Program-made: the position numbers and the translations under genes
Assembly: GCA_902613275.1 (NCBI GenBank)
Contig: CACMGM010000003.1
Location: forward strand, 1-64,000
DNA: 64,000 nucleotides
Source: an uncultured Alphaproteobacteria bacterium
GTDB taxonomy: Bacteria; Pseudomonadota; Alphaproteobacteria; HIMB59; GCA-002718135
Direction: 5' to 3'
Part shown: one piece after another, positions 1-8,337 of the stretch
Layout: each line of letters opens with the position of its first letter
Numbering within the stretch: the first letter of the stretch is position 1
Notes under the pieces: model-generated
Told to the model about the DNA's origin: nothing
The model's input: the letters and a program-made list of their open reading frames with translations, nothing else
Database searches by the model: none

Positions 1-1
1 A

Positions 2-403
2 TATTCAACTTACGATATAAAGTCATACTATTGTTTTGAAAAAACAATTAATAAAATTATTAATATTTTTATTATTGGCACAATTAAAAGAGACAAAAAA
101 AACTTCATATCAATTTTAGAATACATTGGTTCCAATGAGTATTATTATGAAATACTCAATGAATTAGTTACTAATTTAGAATTTAGTCAATTCTCCTCTA
201 AACATTATATTTTACAAATTTGGTCAAATAAGAAAGATACAAAAAAAATATTATATTTAAATAAAAATAAATTCAAATTTTCAAAAAAAACTTTTAATAT
301 ATCTTTGTTAAATATTGATGATCAAATTAAATATAATTTTAATAATTTAAATTTTGATATGGGAGATACAGATGTATTTATTAATCTTAACAAGATCAAC
401 TGA
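2..403 (+). CDS. C-terminal part of an unidentified protein (5' truncated by window edge)
   Basis: An open frame runs without a stop from the window edge to a TGA at 401-403, giving the last 133 residues of a protein whose start lies outside the window. It is rich in Lys, Asn, Ile and Tyr like the glycan genes that follow, and it ends in an acidic-aromatic stretch (FDMGDTDVF near its C-terminus). I do not recognise the family. Its 3' end overlaps the next gene by 32 bp if that gene starts at the ATG at 372, so the two are probably co-transcribed. Position beside a phosphoglycosyl transferase suggests a surface-polysaccharide role, but that is context only. Confidence 0.6.
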   Translation, partial: YSTYDIKSYYCFEKTINKIINIFIIGTIKRDKKNFISILEYIGSNEYYYEILNELVTNLEFSQFSSKHYILQIWSNKKDTKKILYLNKNKFKFSKKTFNISLLNIDDQIKYNFNNLNFDMGDTDVFINLNKIN

Positions 404-923
404 TATTATTTTTTCAATAATATTAATTACTTTCCTATCTCCTTTTATTTTTTTTATTGCTTTTTTGATTCTAATTTTCGATGGTTATCCCATATTTTAT
501 TATTCAGATAGAATTGGTAAAAATGGGTCCAGTTTTCAACTGATTAAGTTTAGAACTATGAAAAATAATAATATTACAAATTTTGGACGTTATTTAAGGA
601 GATCAAGTATTGATGAAATTCCACAACTATTTAATGTTTTATTTGGTCATATGTCAATCGTTGGTCCACGACCAATTCCATTAGAAACTGAGAAACAATT
701 AAGTGAGTTTCAGAAAAATATTCGACGTTCAGTTTACCCAGGTATAACTGGCTATTGCCAAATCAACTATAGGGGCAACAAAAGAACTTGGGATGAAAAA
801 ATTAAATTTGATATTTATTTTATAAATAATAAAAGTTTTTATCTATATATTCTTATAATTTTAAAAACTTTTAGAGTTTTAATAATTCGTTTTACTAAAA
901 ATAAAAGTGGTGATACTCTGTAA
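372..923 (+). CDS. pglC: PglC-type monotopic phosphoglycosyl transferase (sugar transferase)
   Basis: This enzyme family transfers a phospho-sugar from a UDP-sugar to undecaprenyl phosphate at the inner membrane, starting glycan assembly. The protein is about 184 residues, the size of the small PglC class rather than the long WbaP/WcaJ class. It has one N-terminal hydrophobic segment (about residues 8-35) that would form the re-entrant helix, then the family block KFRTMK, the Asp-Glu catalytic dyad in SIDEIPQ, the MSIVGPRP motif and a C-terminal PGITGYCQ motif. I chose the ATG at 372; a TTG at 354 would add six residues. The acetyltransferase, aminotransferase and dehydratase genes downstream match the Pgl set. 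The sugar specificity is inferred from those neighbours. Confidence 0.78.
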   Translation: MYLLILTRSTDIIFSIILITFLSPFIFFIAFLILIFDGYPIFYYSDRIGKNGSSFQLIKFRTMKNNNITNFGRYLRRSSIDEIPQLFNVLFGHMSIVGPRPIPLETEKQLSEFQKNIRRSVYPGITGYCQINYRGNKRTWDEKIKFDIYFINNKSFYLYILIILKTFRVLIIRFTKNKSGDTL

Positions 924-965
924 TCATGTGTAACTTCAATTAATTCTTGAAAGGTGTTTCTTTAA

Positions 966-1898
966 ATGAAAACTATTTTGGTTACGGGTGGAGCTGGTTT
1001 TATAGGATCGCACCTTTGTGAGAAGTTGTTAGAGAAAAATAATAGGGTTTTTTGTATAGATAATCTTATGACAGGAAATATAAGAAATTTAGATTATATC
1101 TATAATAACAAAAATTTTACCTTTATAGATCATGATATTGTGTATCCAATTAATTTAAAATGTGATGTTATTTTTAATTTGGCTTGTCCTGCAAGTCCTA
1201 TCCATTATCAAAATGATCCTGTTAAAACAATTAGAACAAATGTAAATGGTTCAATCAATATGCTTGAACTTGCCAAACAAAATAGAGCTCAAATAATTCA
1301 AGCTTCTACAAGTGAAATTTATGGAGACCCAATAATGCACCCCCAAAAAGAAAACTACAACGGCAACGTCAATACAATAGGACCTAGAAGTTGTTATGAT
1401 GAAGGGAAAAGATGTGCTGAAACACTTTTTTTTGATTATAAAAGACAATTTAATTTAGATGTAAAAATATTCAGAATTTTTAATACTTATGGCCCAAGAT
1501 TAAATCATGATGATGGAAGAGTAATAAGTAATTTTATTGTTCAGGCACTGGGCAATAAAAAAATTACAATATATGGAAACGGATTTCAAACTAGAAGTTT
1601 TTGTTATATTGACGATTTAATTGAAGCTTTTATTTTATTAATGAAGTCCAATAAAAAAATTAATGGACCATTGAATGTTGGTAATCCAAATGAAATAACC
1701 ATAAGCGATATAGCTCAAAAAATTATTAAACTAACTAAAAGTATTAGCAAGGTAACTTTTTACAAGCTACCAGAAGATGACCCTATTAAAAGAAAACCAG
1801 ATATCACATTAATTAAGAAAAAGCTTCAATGGGCTCCAAAAATAAGTTTAGATAAGGGTCTTAAAAAAACAATAAAATATTTTAAAGAAAATTTATGA
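966..1898 (+). CDS. uxs: UDP-glucuronate decarboxylase (UDP-xylose synthase), SDR family
   Basis: Converts UDP-glucuronate to UDP-xylose through a UDP-4-keto intermediate in the cytoplasm. The N-terminus has the NAD-binding motif GGAGFIGSHL. The block CPASPIHYQNDPVKTI is the signature of UXS-type decarboxylases, followed by the STSEIYGDP serine region and the catalytic YDEGKR (Tyr-x3-Lys). The C-terminal half has the typical FNTYGPR and NVGNP motifs. At 310 residues it has the length of stand-alone bacterial UXS. An AAAGG-like sequence lies upstream of the ATG. It overlaps the deacetylase gene by 4 bp, so the two are translationally coupled. UDP-xylose or a derived pentose is probably a building block of the local surface glycan. 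Confidence 0.85.
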   Translation: MKTILVTGGAGFIGSHLCEKLLEKNNRVFCIDNLMTGNIRNLDYIYNNKNFTFIDHDIVYPINLKCDVIFNLACPASPIHYQNDPVKTIRTNVNGSINMLELAKQNRAQIIQASTSEIYGDPIMHPQKENYNGNVNTIGPRSCYDEGKRCAETLFFDYKRQFNLDVKIFRIFNTYGPRLNHDDGRVISNFIVQALGNKKITIYGNGFQTRSFCYIDDLIEAFILLMKSNKKINGPLNVGNPNEITISDIAQKIIKLTKSISKVTFYKLPEDDPIKRKPDITLIKKKLQWAPKISLDKGLKKTIKYFKENL

Positions 1899-2596
1899 TA
1901 AAAAATTATCAAAAAAAAAATGTTCTTATCATATCTCCTCACTGTGATGATGAAGTTTTAGGATGTGGCGGATATATAAGCAAGTACAAAGATGTTAAAA
2001 ATTTTTATGTTTTATTTTTAAGTAATGCAAATAAAGGAGATCCAGTAAAATATAGTGAAAAAAATATAAAGAAAATAAGAGAAGAGGCATTAAAAGTAAG
2101 TAAGTTTTTAAAAATTAAAAAAATTTTTTTTGAGGATTTTCCGGCACCAAAACTAGATATTTTTTCCTCAAGTATTATTTCAGAAAGAATAACTGATTAT
2201 TTAGATTTAATTAGACCAAATGAAGTATTCATACCTTTTTTTAATGATACTCATGTCGACCATCAAAAAATATATAATGCATCTATAACCTCACTAAGAC
2301 CATTTTTAAAATTAAATAATTCTATTTGTAAAATTCTTTGTTATGAAACTTTATCTGAAACAGATTTTGCTATACCAGGTAAAAATATTTTCAACCCAAA
2401 TTTTTTTGTCAAATTAGCTAACAAAAATATTGAAGAAAAGATAAAAGCAATGAAAATTTATAAATCTCAATTAAAAAAACAACCACATCCAAGGTCATCA
2501 TATGGAATTAAAATCTTAGCATCTTTTAGAGGTCTTTCATCATATACAGATTACTCTGAAGCATTTATGGTAATTAGATTTTATGACAAATCTTAA
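1895..2596 (+). CDS. PIG-L (LmbE) family N-acetyl sugar deacetylase
   Basis: Proteins of this family are zinc-dependent hydrolases that remove N-acetyl groups from GlcNAc-type sugars or related small molecules. The metal-binding motif SPHCDDEVLGCGG lies at residues 14-26, a variant of the usual AHPDDE with Cys in place of Pro. The second signature, THVDHQ, is near residue 125. Length (233) fits the family. The start overlaps the UXS stop (ATGA) and the 3' end overlaps the next gene, so it sits in one operon with sugar-nucleotide enzymes. The exact substrate cannot be read from sequence; a UDP-sugar or lipid-linked sugar intermediate of this locus is likely. Confidence 0.8.
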   Translation: MIKNYQKKNVLIISPHCDDEVLGCGGYISKYKDVKNFYVLFLSNANKGDPVKYSEKNIKKIREEALKVSKFLKIKKIFFEDFPAPKLDIFSSSIISERITDYLDLIRPNEVFIPFFNDTHVDHQKIYNASITSLRPFLKLNNSICKILCYETLSETDFAIPGKNIFNPNFFVKLANKNIEEKIKAMKIYKSQLKKQPHPRSSYGIKILASFRGLSSYTDYSEAFMVIRFYDKS

Positions 2597-3197
2597 AACA
2601 TTAGCCATATTTGGCTTTGGTGGTCATTCAAAAGTCATTCAAGATTTAGCTCAATTAAATGGTTATAACAATTTTATTTTTTTTGATGATTTTAAAAAAA
2701 ACAAAGAAGTTATTGGAAAATCAAATAATCTTATTGAATACAAAGATAAAATAAGAGATTTATTTATAGCGATTGGAGATAACACACTTAGAAAAGAAAA
2801 ATTTAATCAGTTTCAAAGCCACTTTAACATAGTTTCACTTATTCATCCAAAATCAATTATTTCAAATAATAATGTTATTATTGGTTCAGGATCCGCAATT
2901 ATGGCTGGAGTTATCATCAATTCATCAGTAAAAATAGGTGATTGCTGCATAATAAATTCTGGTTCAATTGTTGATCATGAGTCTAAAATTTCAAATTATG
3001 TTCATGTAAGTCCAGGTGTTAAAATTGGTGGTCAAGTAACAATCGGAGAAGCTTCATGGATAGGTATAGGGTCAACTGTTATTAATAATATTTCAGTTGA
3101 AGAAAATGTAATTATTGGCGCTAGTTCTCTTTTGATTAAAAATGCAATAAAAAATTCTAAATATGTAGGTGTTCCGGCAAATAAAATAAATGAATAA
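2583..3197 (+). CDS. pglD: PglD/NeuD-family sugar O/N-acyltransferase
   Basis: Acetyl-CoA-dependent acetyltransferase, probably acetylating the 4-amino group of a UDP-amino sugar. The first 80 residues form the PglD N-terminal Rossmann-like domain with the motif IFGFGGHSKV. From about residue 90 the sequence becomes hexapeptide repeats typical of a left-handed beta helix, with the catalytic-type histidine in DHESKI and the later GGQVTIG and GIGSTVI repeats. At 204 residues it has the normal size. It overlaps the deacetylase gene by 14 bp and the aminotransferase gene by 8 bp. Together with the aminotransferase and dehydratase it completes a bacillosamine-type pathway. Confidence 0.8.
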   Translation: MTNLKTLAIFGFGGHSKVIQDLAQLNGYNNFIFFDDFKKNKEVIGKSNNLIEYKDKIRDLFIAIGDNTLRKEKFNQFQSHFNIVSLIHPKSIISNNNVIIGSGSAIMAGVIINSSVKIGDCCIINSGSIVDHESKISNYVHVSPGVKIGGQVTIGEASWIGIGSTVINNISVEENVIIGASSLLIKNAIKNSKYVGVPANKINE

Positions 3198-4356
3198 TAA
3201 GTGGCCCCAGCATTCAAAAAAGGAAATTTATAAAGTATTACAAATACTCAAAAATGGAAATACAAACTATTTATTTGGCAACGAAGGTATTGAATTTGAA
3301 AAGGAATTTGCTGAATTCAGCAATTCAAAATATGCAGTAGCTCTATCTAATGGTACTGTAGCTCTTGACTTAGCTATAAAAAGTTTAAATCTTAAAAAAA
3401 ATTCTGAAATCATTGTAACACCTAGATCTTTTATAGCATCAGCATCATGTATATTGTTAAATAATCTGAAACCAAAGTTTATAGATGTAGATAAAAATAC
3501 ACATAATATAACTTTAGAACAAATTTCAAAATCTATAAATAAAAATACTTCTGCAATAATATGTGTCCATCTTGGAGGTATGCCATGTAATATGATAGAA
3601 ATTATGAAATTTGCAAAACAAAATGATCTATTTGTTATTGAAGATTGTGCACAAGCACATGGTGCTAAAATAGAAAATAGAAGTGTAGGATCTTTCGCTG
3701 ATATTTCTACTTGGTCTTTTTGTTATGATAAAATAATTTCTACAGGTGGTGAAGGAGGAATGATTACAACAAACAATAAAAAATTATATGATTTTTGCTG
3801 GTCATATAAGGATCATGGTAAAAACAAGAAAAAATATGTAACTGCTAAAAAAATTAAAGATGGTAAATTTAAATTTTTACATGATACACTTGGAAATAAT
3901 TTTAGATTAACAGAGATACAATCTGGCTTAGGTAGAATTCAACTTATGAAAATAAATCAAAATATTAAAAGAAGAAATAAGTTTTCAAAATTTATTGTAA
4001 ATAAATTAAAGGATTCTAAGATATATTCATTTCAAAATTCAAACTTTTCATACCAACATGCTTATTATAGATTATATATTAATTTAAATAAAAATCATAT
4101 TTTGCCAAAAATAAATAATATCAAGTTTATTAATTTTTTATTAGAAAAAAATATTATATGTGGTTCAGGATCAAGTTCTGAAATTTATAAAGAAAAATGC
4201 TTTAAAAATATAAAAGTTGAAACTAAAAATTTCCCAAATACTAAATATTTGGTTAAATTTACTTTTGCAATATTTATAAACCAATATATGGATTTGGCTT
4301 ATGCAAATAAAATTGTTAAAAATTTAAATATTCTAGAAAAAAAATATTCCAAATGA
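3190..4356 (+). CDS. pglE: DegT/DnrJ/EryC1/StrS (PglE-type) sugar aminotransferase
   Basis: PLP-dependent transfer of an amino group from glutamate to a UDP-4-keto-6-deoxy sugar. Visible family blocks are the ALSNGTVALDLA substrate/PLP loop near residue 55, the EDCAQAHGA block with the PLP-contacting Asp near residue 155, and SFCYDKIISTGGEGGM, which contains the Schiff-base lysine. 388 residues is normal for the family. The ATG overlaps the acetyltransferase gene by 8 bp and the stop overlaps the dehydratase by 4 bp. Perosamine and legionaminate pathways use close relatives, so the exact nucleotide sugar is not certain, but with PglF and PglD neighbours UDP-4-amino-GlcNAc is the best guess. 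Confidence 0.82.
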   Translation: MNNKWPQHSKKEIYKVLQILKNGNTNYLFGNEGIEFEKEFAEFSNSKYAVALSNGTVALDLAIKSLNLKKNSEIIVTPRSFIASASCILLNNLKPKFIDVDKNTHNITLEQISKSINKNTSAIICVHLGGMPCNMIEIMKFAKQNDLFVIEDCAQAHGAKIENRSVGSFADISTWSFCYDKIISTGGEGGMITTNNKKLYDFCWSYKDHGKNKKKYVTAKKIKDGKFKFLHDTLGNNFRLTEIQSGLGRIQLMKINQNIKRRNKFSKFIVNKLKDSKIYSFQNSNFSYQHAYYRLYINLNKNHILPKINNIKFINFLLEKNIICGSGSSSEIYKEKCFKNIKVETKNFPNTKYLVKFTFAIFINQYMDLAYANKIVKNLNILEKKYSK

Positions 4357-6161
4357 TAAATTTTTTATTTAATTTACCTTTAAAATTAAAAAAACTAATA
4401 GTATTATTTGCTGATCTAATTCTTTCTTGCGCAAGTTTAATAATTTCCTTCTTTTTATTAGAAAATATTAATTTTCAATACAATAAAATTTACTATTTAT
4501 TTATTATTTTTTCTTTTATATTTTTTTTTCTTATTGGAAAAAATTACTCTGAAATCATAAGATTTACGAATATTTATAATATATTTAATATTCTCAAGTT
4601 ACTATTTTATAATTTAATTTTAATTTTAACAATTAGTTTTATTATTTATGGATTTGAGATAAAATTTATACAGCTCACAGTAGTTTATTCAATTATATTA
4701 TCAATAATTATATTATTAAGCAGATTTTTTATCCTATTCATTTATGACAATCTAAAACTTCTTAATAAAAGAAACCTTATAATTTATGGAGCAGGAGAAG
4801 CAGGTGTTTTAGTCTTTAATAATTTTAAGAATTATAAAGTTATTGCATTCGTTGATGATGATGAGAATAAAATTGGAAGAACTATTCAAGGAGTAAATAT
4901 TATTAGCATTAATGAAATTACTAAGTTAATTGAAAATTATAAAATTGATTTGATTATTGTTGCGATACCATCTTTAAATAATTCAAGAAGATCTCAAATA
5001 ATTGAAAATTTAAATAAATTTAATATTGAAATAAAATTACTACCAAAATTAGATAATTTAGTCCTGGGCAATTTTAATTTTAATAAATTTACTCTTTTGC
5101 CCTCTGACTTGATTGAAAGAAAAATTGAATGGAATAAGCAAGAGGTATTTAATATTTTAAGAAATAAAATTATTTTAGTTACAGGGGGAGGTGGATCTCT
5201 AGGCTCCTCTTTAGTTAAAAATATTATTAATTCAAATATCAAGAAATTAATAATTCTAGATAATAACGAGTATAATTTATTTAAAATTATGGAGGAAATA
5301 AAAAAATTAATTAATTTTTATAAAATTAATACTAAAGTTGAATATCAATTATTATCTATTAATGATTTTTTTGGAATAAAGAAAATTTTTTTAAATAATA
5401 AAATAGATTTTGTTTTTCATGCTGCTGCTTACAAGCATGTAAATCTTTTAGAGTCAAATATTTATTCTGCATACAAAAATAATATTATTGGATCTTACAA
5501 TCTAGTAAATTTAAGTAGAGAATTTAAATGTGAAAAATTTATTTTTATTTCTACAGATAAGGCAGTTAATCCCTCTAGTATAATGGGTAAAACAAAAAGA
5601 ATAATTGAAAATTATATTACATATATTCAAAACTCAGATCCTAATCATATTTTTTCTATAGTAAGATTTGGAAATGTTATTAATTCTAATGGATCAGTAA
5701 TACCTATTTTTGAAAATCAAATAATCAATAGACAACCAATTACATTAACACATCCAGATGTCACAAGATTCTTTATGTCCATCGATGAAGCTATAATATT
5801 AGTATTAGAAACATTAAGATTTAAAAAAAATAATGTAATTTATGTGCTTAATATGGGTAAACCTATTAAAATTTTAGATTTAGCAAAAAAATTAATATCA
5901 ATTTATGGTCTAAAAATTAAAAATGAAAAAAATCCTAAAGGAGATATTGAAATAAAGATTATTGGACTTAGAGAAGGTGAAAAAATGCATGAAGAATTAT
6001 TTTATAAAAATACTGAGAAAAATGTTCTCAATGAAAATATCTACTATCAAGAAAATCTTATTAATTTAAGTGTTTATGATAAATTTGATGATGATTTAAA
6101 AATTATTGAAAATAGTCAAAGTGATATTGATATTGAAAAAATATTTGATAAATATTTATAA
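4353..6161 (+). CDS. pglF: Membrane-bound UDP-GlcNAc 4,6-dehydratase (PglF/WbpM/CapD family)
   Basis: Forms UDP-4-keto-6-deoxy-GlcNAc, the first step of bacillosamine-type sugar synthesis. Residues 1-130 contain about four hydrophobic segments. A first nucleotide-binding domain follows with YGAGEAGVLVF (about residue 145), then the catalytic SDR domain starts at TGGGGSLGSSL (about residue 275). The active-site block STDKAVNPSSIMGKTKR contains the family Thr-Asp-Lys in place of the usual Tyr, typical of inverting long CapD proteins. 602 residues is full length. The gene ends 2 bp before the convergent gene on the minus strand, with no terminator hairpin between them. Confidence 0.85.
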   Translation: MINFLFNLPLKLKKLIVLFADLILSCASLIISFFLLENINFQYNKIYYLFIIFSFIFFFLIGKNYSEIIRFTNIYNIFNILKLLFYNLILILTISFIIYGFEIKFIQLTVVYSIILSIIILLSRFFILFIYDNLKLLNKRNLIIYGAGEAGVLVFNNFKNYKVIAFVDDDENKIGRTIQGVNIISINEITKLIENYKIDLIIVAIPSLNNSRRSQIIENLNKFNIEIKLLPKLDNLVLGNFNFNKFTLLPSDLIERKIEWNKQEVFNILRNKIILVTGGGGSLGSSLVKNIINSNIKKLIILDNNEYNLFKIMEEIKKLINFYKINTKVEYQLLSINDFFGIKKIFLNNKIDFVFHAAAYKHVNLLESNIYSAYKNNIIGSYNLVNLSREFKCEKFIFISTDKAVNPSSIMGKTKRIIENYITYIQNSDPNHIFSIVRFGNVINSNGSVIPIFENQIINRQPITLTHPDVTRFFMSIDEAIILVLETLRFKKNNVIYVLNMGKPIKILDLAKKLISIYGLKIKNEKNPKGDIEIKIIGLREGEKMHEELFYKNTEKNVLNENIYYQENLINLSVYDKFDDDLKIIENSQSDIDIEKIFDKYL

Positions 6162-6163
6162 AT

Positions 6164-7003
6164 CTACTTAAGTTTTAAAAAGGATGTAAAACTTGAATTT
6201 CTGTAGCCTGTGAATTCAAAGCAATCAAAAAATTTAACATAAATATAATTATTTATTATGTTTTTTTCTTCATTCGTTATCTTTATTTGTTGCATATATT
6301 CATTACCGTCGTATGTCCAATTTAATGAATAATTATTGATATTTTGTTTTATCATACTTAGGCTAGGAATAGGGGGCATTCCATCATGAAAAAAATTCGT
6401 AATACTTACATCATCATCAAAAATTAAATATTTTATTTTTTTTTCCATAGCATATTTTAAACGATTTAAATGAGGTATATGATCATCAAAAAAAACTAGT
6501 GTTTCTTTTTCATAATCGAAACTAGTTTTAGTTATGTCTTCTTTAAAATATTTAGCTTTTTTAGATTTATATTTAATTTTATGTAAATTTGGTTCAAAAC
6601 ATATTAAGTTAGTATTATTGTTTATAGCATTTTCAATAATATAAGTCGTAAACCCCTTATAAACTCCACTTTCTACAACTAATTTAGGTTTAGAGGCTTT
6701 GATACAAATAAATAAAAATAATCCATTATTATAACCTAATCCCCCTAAAATATTTTTATATTTAAATTTTCTAAAGATCTTATCATATTCTTCAAATAAT
6801 TCTATTAAATTTTCCTTGTCAATTAATAAATTTGTTGGAGATAATATTTTATTTGTAATATTTTCAGCAAGATATCTATATATTTCTTTTTTAACAAATT
6901 TATCATTTGAAAATCTTCTAAATTCAATACTTGTATCATTCTTTAGTTTTATTAAATTATAACCAAGTTTATTTAGAGTAAATATTATACTTTTTTTTAA
7001 CAC
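6164..7003 (-). CDS. CmcI/FkbM-like Rossmann-fold protein, possible methyltransferase
   Basis: A 279-residue protein with no certain family assignment. The centre carries a pattern resembling SAM-binding proteins of the CmcI/FkbM kind: a strand ending in LVVESGVYKGFTTY (about residue 112, the position of motif I), then an acidic strand end in LICFEPNL and a later strand with FFDDHIPH, close in form to the metal-binding DDxH seen in CmcI-like proteins. A second acidic site is YLIFDDDVS. It has no signal peptide. It lies 4 bp downstream of the class V PLP gene, so it is probably the second gene of that transcript, and it converges on the glycan operon. Function unknown; methylation or hydroxylation of a sugar or small molecule is possible. 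Confidence 0.5.
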   Translation of the reverse strand: MLKKSIIFTLNKLGYNLIKLKNDTSIEFRRFSNDKFVKKEIYRYLAENITNKILSPTNLLIDKENLIELFEEYDKIFRKFKYKNILGGLGYNNGLFLFICIKASKPKLVVESGVYKGFTTYIIENAINNNTNLICFEPNLHKIKYKSKKAKYFKEDITKTSFDYEKETLVFFDDHIPHLNRLKYAMEKKIKYLIFDDDVSITNFFHDGMPPIPSLSMIKQNINNYSLNWTYDGNEYMQQIKITNEEKNIINNYIYVKFFDCFEFTGYRNSSFTSFLKLK

Positions 7004-7007
7004 AAAT

Positions 7008-8258
7008 TTATCTAATATTTTTTAGAGCTTGTATAACTCTTTGTGAGTCATCTAAGTTATTATAGTGTGTTAAACTTAATCTTACAACACCATCATTTGT
7101 ATCTATACCATGATCTCTTAAACATCTCCAAGCATAAAAATTATCATTTCTAGTTGCAATTTTATAAGACATTAATTTTTTTGAAATATTTTTGGAGCTT
7201 TGCAATTTAGAATAAAAAGATATTGTTGGAGCTCGATCTTTATTTGAAATTTTACTTTTACCAATCATTTTTAAATCATTTCTTGTAGAAATATAATCTA
7301 ATATTGGATTTGCAATCATTTCCTCATGTTCAGCTATTAAGTTATTTATTTTTTTAATTTTATTATTGATTGCAATATTGTTATTTTCAAAGTGGTGGTT
7401 GTATAGTTTGTCAAAATATTCGTAAACTCCTATTAAAGATACTAATTCCTCATGATTTGGTCCTCCTGGATTAATTGTATATGGATATTCACCTTCCAAA
7501 AATTCGTGATTCTGATTTGGCAAATCTTTTAATATTTCTTCCTTACCATAAAGTAGAGCTAAATGAGGACCATAAGTTTTATAAAGACTAAAAGTATAGA
7601 AATCTACATCCAGTTCTTTTACATCTGGAAATCCATGAGGTGCATATGAAACTCCGTCTGCAATTATAATTACATTATTTTTATGTGCTATTTTTGCAAT
7701 TTCCTTGATATCATTTATAGAGCCAACTATGTTTGAACAGTGAGTAACTGCAAGTATTTTAGTTTTTTTATTTATTAATTTTTCTAATTCCGTTAATTCT
7801 AATTCAGAATTTATTTTATTAAATTTCCATTCTATAATTTTAGCACCTACATTTTTAAGTCTTCTCCATGGACTAATATTTGCTTCATGATCTTGATTTG
7901 TAACTATAACTTCATCTCCAGGATTTAAATATTTTTTTAGGGCATTTGATAAAACATATAGATTTATAGATGTGGATCCTCCAATTATAATCTCATTATT
8001 TTTTGCATTTATCATTTTTGCAAATAATTCAGTTGCTTTATCCATATTTTCACCAGCAATTTTTGACATTGGGTATTCAGCATATGGTTGAACTTTTGTA
8101 GCTGTCATAAACTCAATTAATTTATCAATTACATTCTTTGGGACGTAACTCCCTCCAGCATTTTCAAAAAAAGCCCAATCTTTCGAGAGTGGGTCTTTAA
8201 ATGCTGGAAATTGCGATCTTACATAGTCTATATCAAGTTTAATATTTTCTAGAGTCAA
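7008..8258 (-). CDS. Class V aminotransferase, cysteine-desulfurase-like (VC1184 subfamily)
   Basis: Fold-type I PLP enzyme of 416 residues resembling the desulfurase-like VC1184 subfamily rather than IscS or SufS. The lysine expected to hold PLP is in FSLYKTYGPH, preceded by the PLP-phosphate and Asp/His blocks VTNQDHEAN and IIADGVSYAPHG. The N-terminal FENAGGSYVP block is a subfamily hallmark. A cysteine occurs in the C-terminal YAWRCLRDHG, but I cannot say it is a catalytic sulfur-carrying residue. No iron-sulfur assembly gene is nearby. It is divergent from an aldehyde dehydrogenase gene. Substrate unknown; lyase or desulfurase activity on an amino acid is the family expectation. Confidence 0.72.
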   Translation of the reverse strand: MTLENIKLDIDYVRSQFPAFKDPLSKDWAFFENAGGSYVPKNVIDKLIEFMTATKVQPYAEYPMSKIAGENMDKATELFAKMINAKNNEIIIGGSTSINLYVLSNALKKYLNPGDEVIVTNQDHEANISPWRRLKNVGAKIIEWKFNKINSELELTELEKLINKKTKILAVTHCSNIVGSINDIKEIAKIAHKNNVIIIADGVSYAPHGFPDVKELDVDFYTFSLYKTYGPHLALLYGKEEILKDLPNQNHEFLEGEYPYTINPGGPNHEELVSLIGVYEYFDKLYNHHFENNNIAINNKIKKINNLIAEHEEMIANPILDYISTRNDLKMIGKSKISNKDRAPTISFYSKLQSSKNISKKLMSYKIATRNDNFYAWRCLRDHGIDTNDGVVRLSLTHYNNLDDSQRVIQALKNIR

Positions 8259-8337
8259 TTTTTTCTCTTGTTGTATTATGATTTACTCTAATATAAAAAA
8301 AAATAAATGTATAATTAATTTAAAAATATTTTTCATA

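Noticed and set aside
8278..8337. Longer N-terminus of the aldehyde dehydrogenase from the ATG at 8278
   Set aside because: The extra 20 residues are Ile/Lys/Asn-rich with no similarity to the family; the ATG at 8338 gives the normal start.
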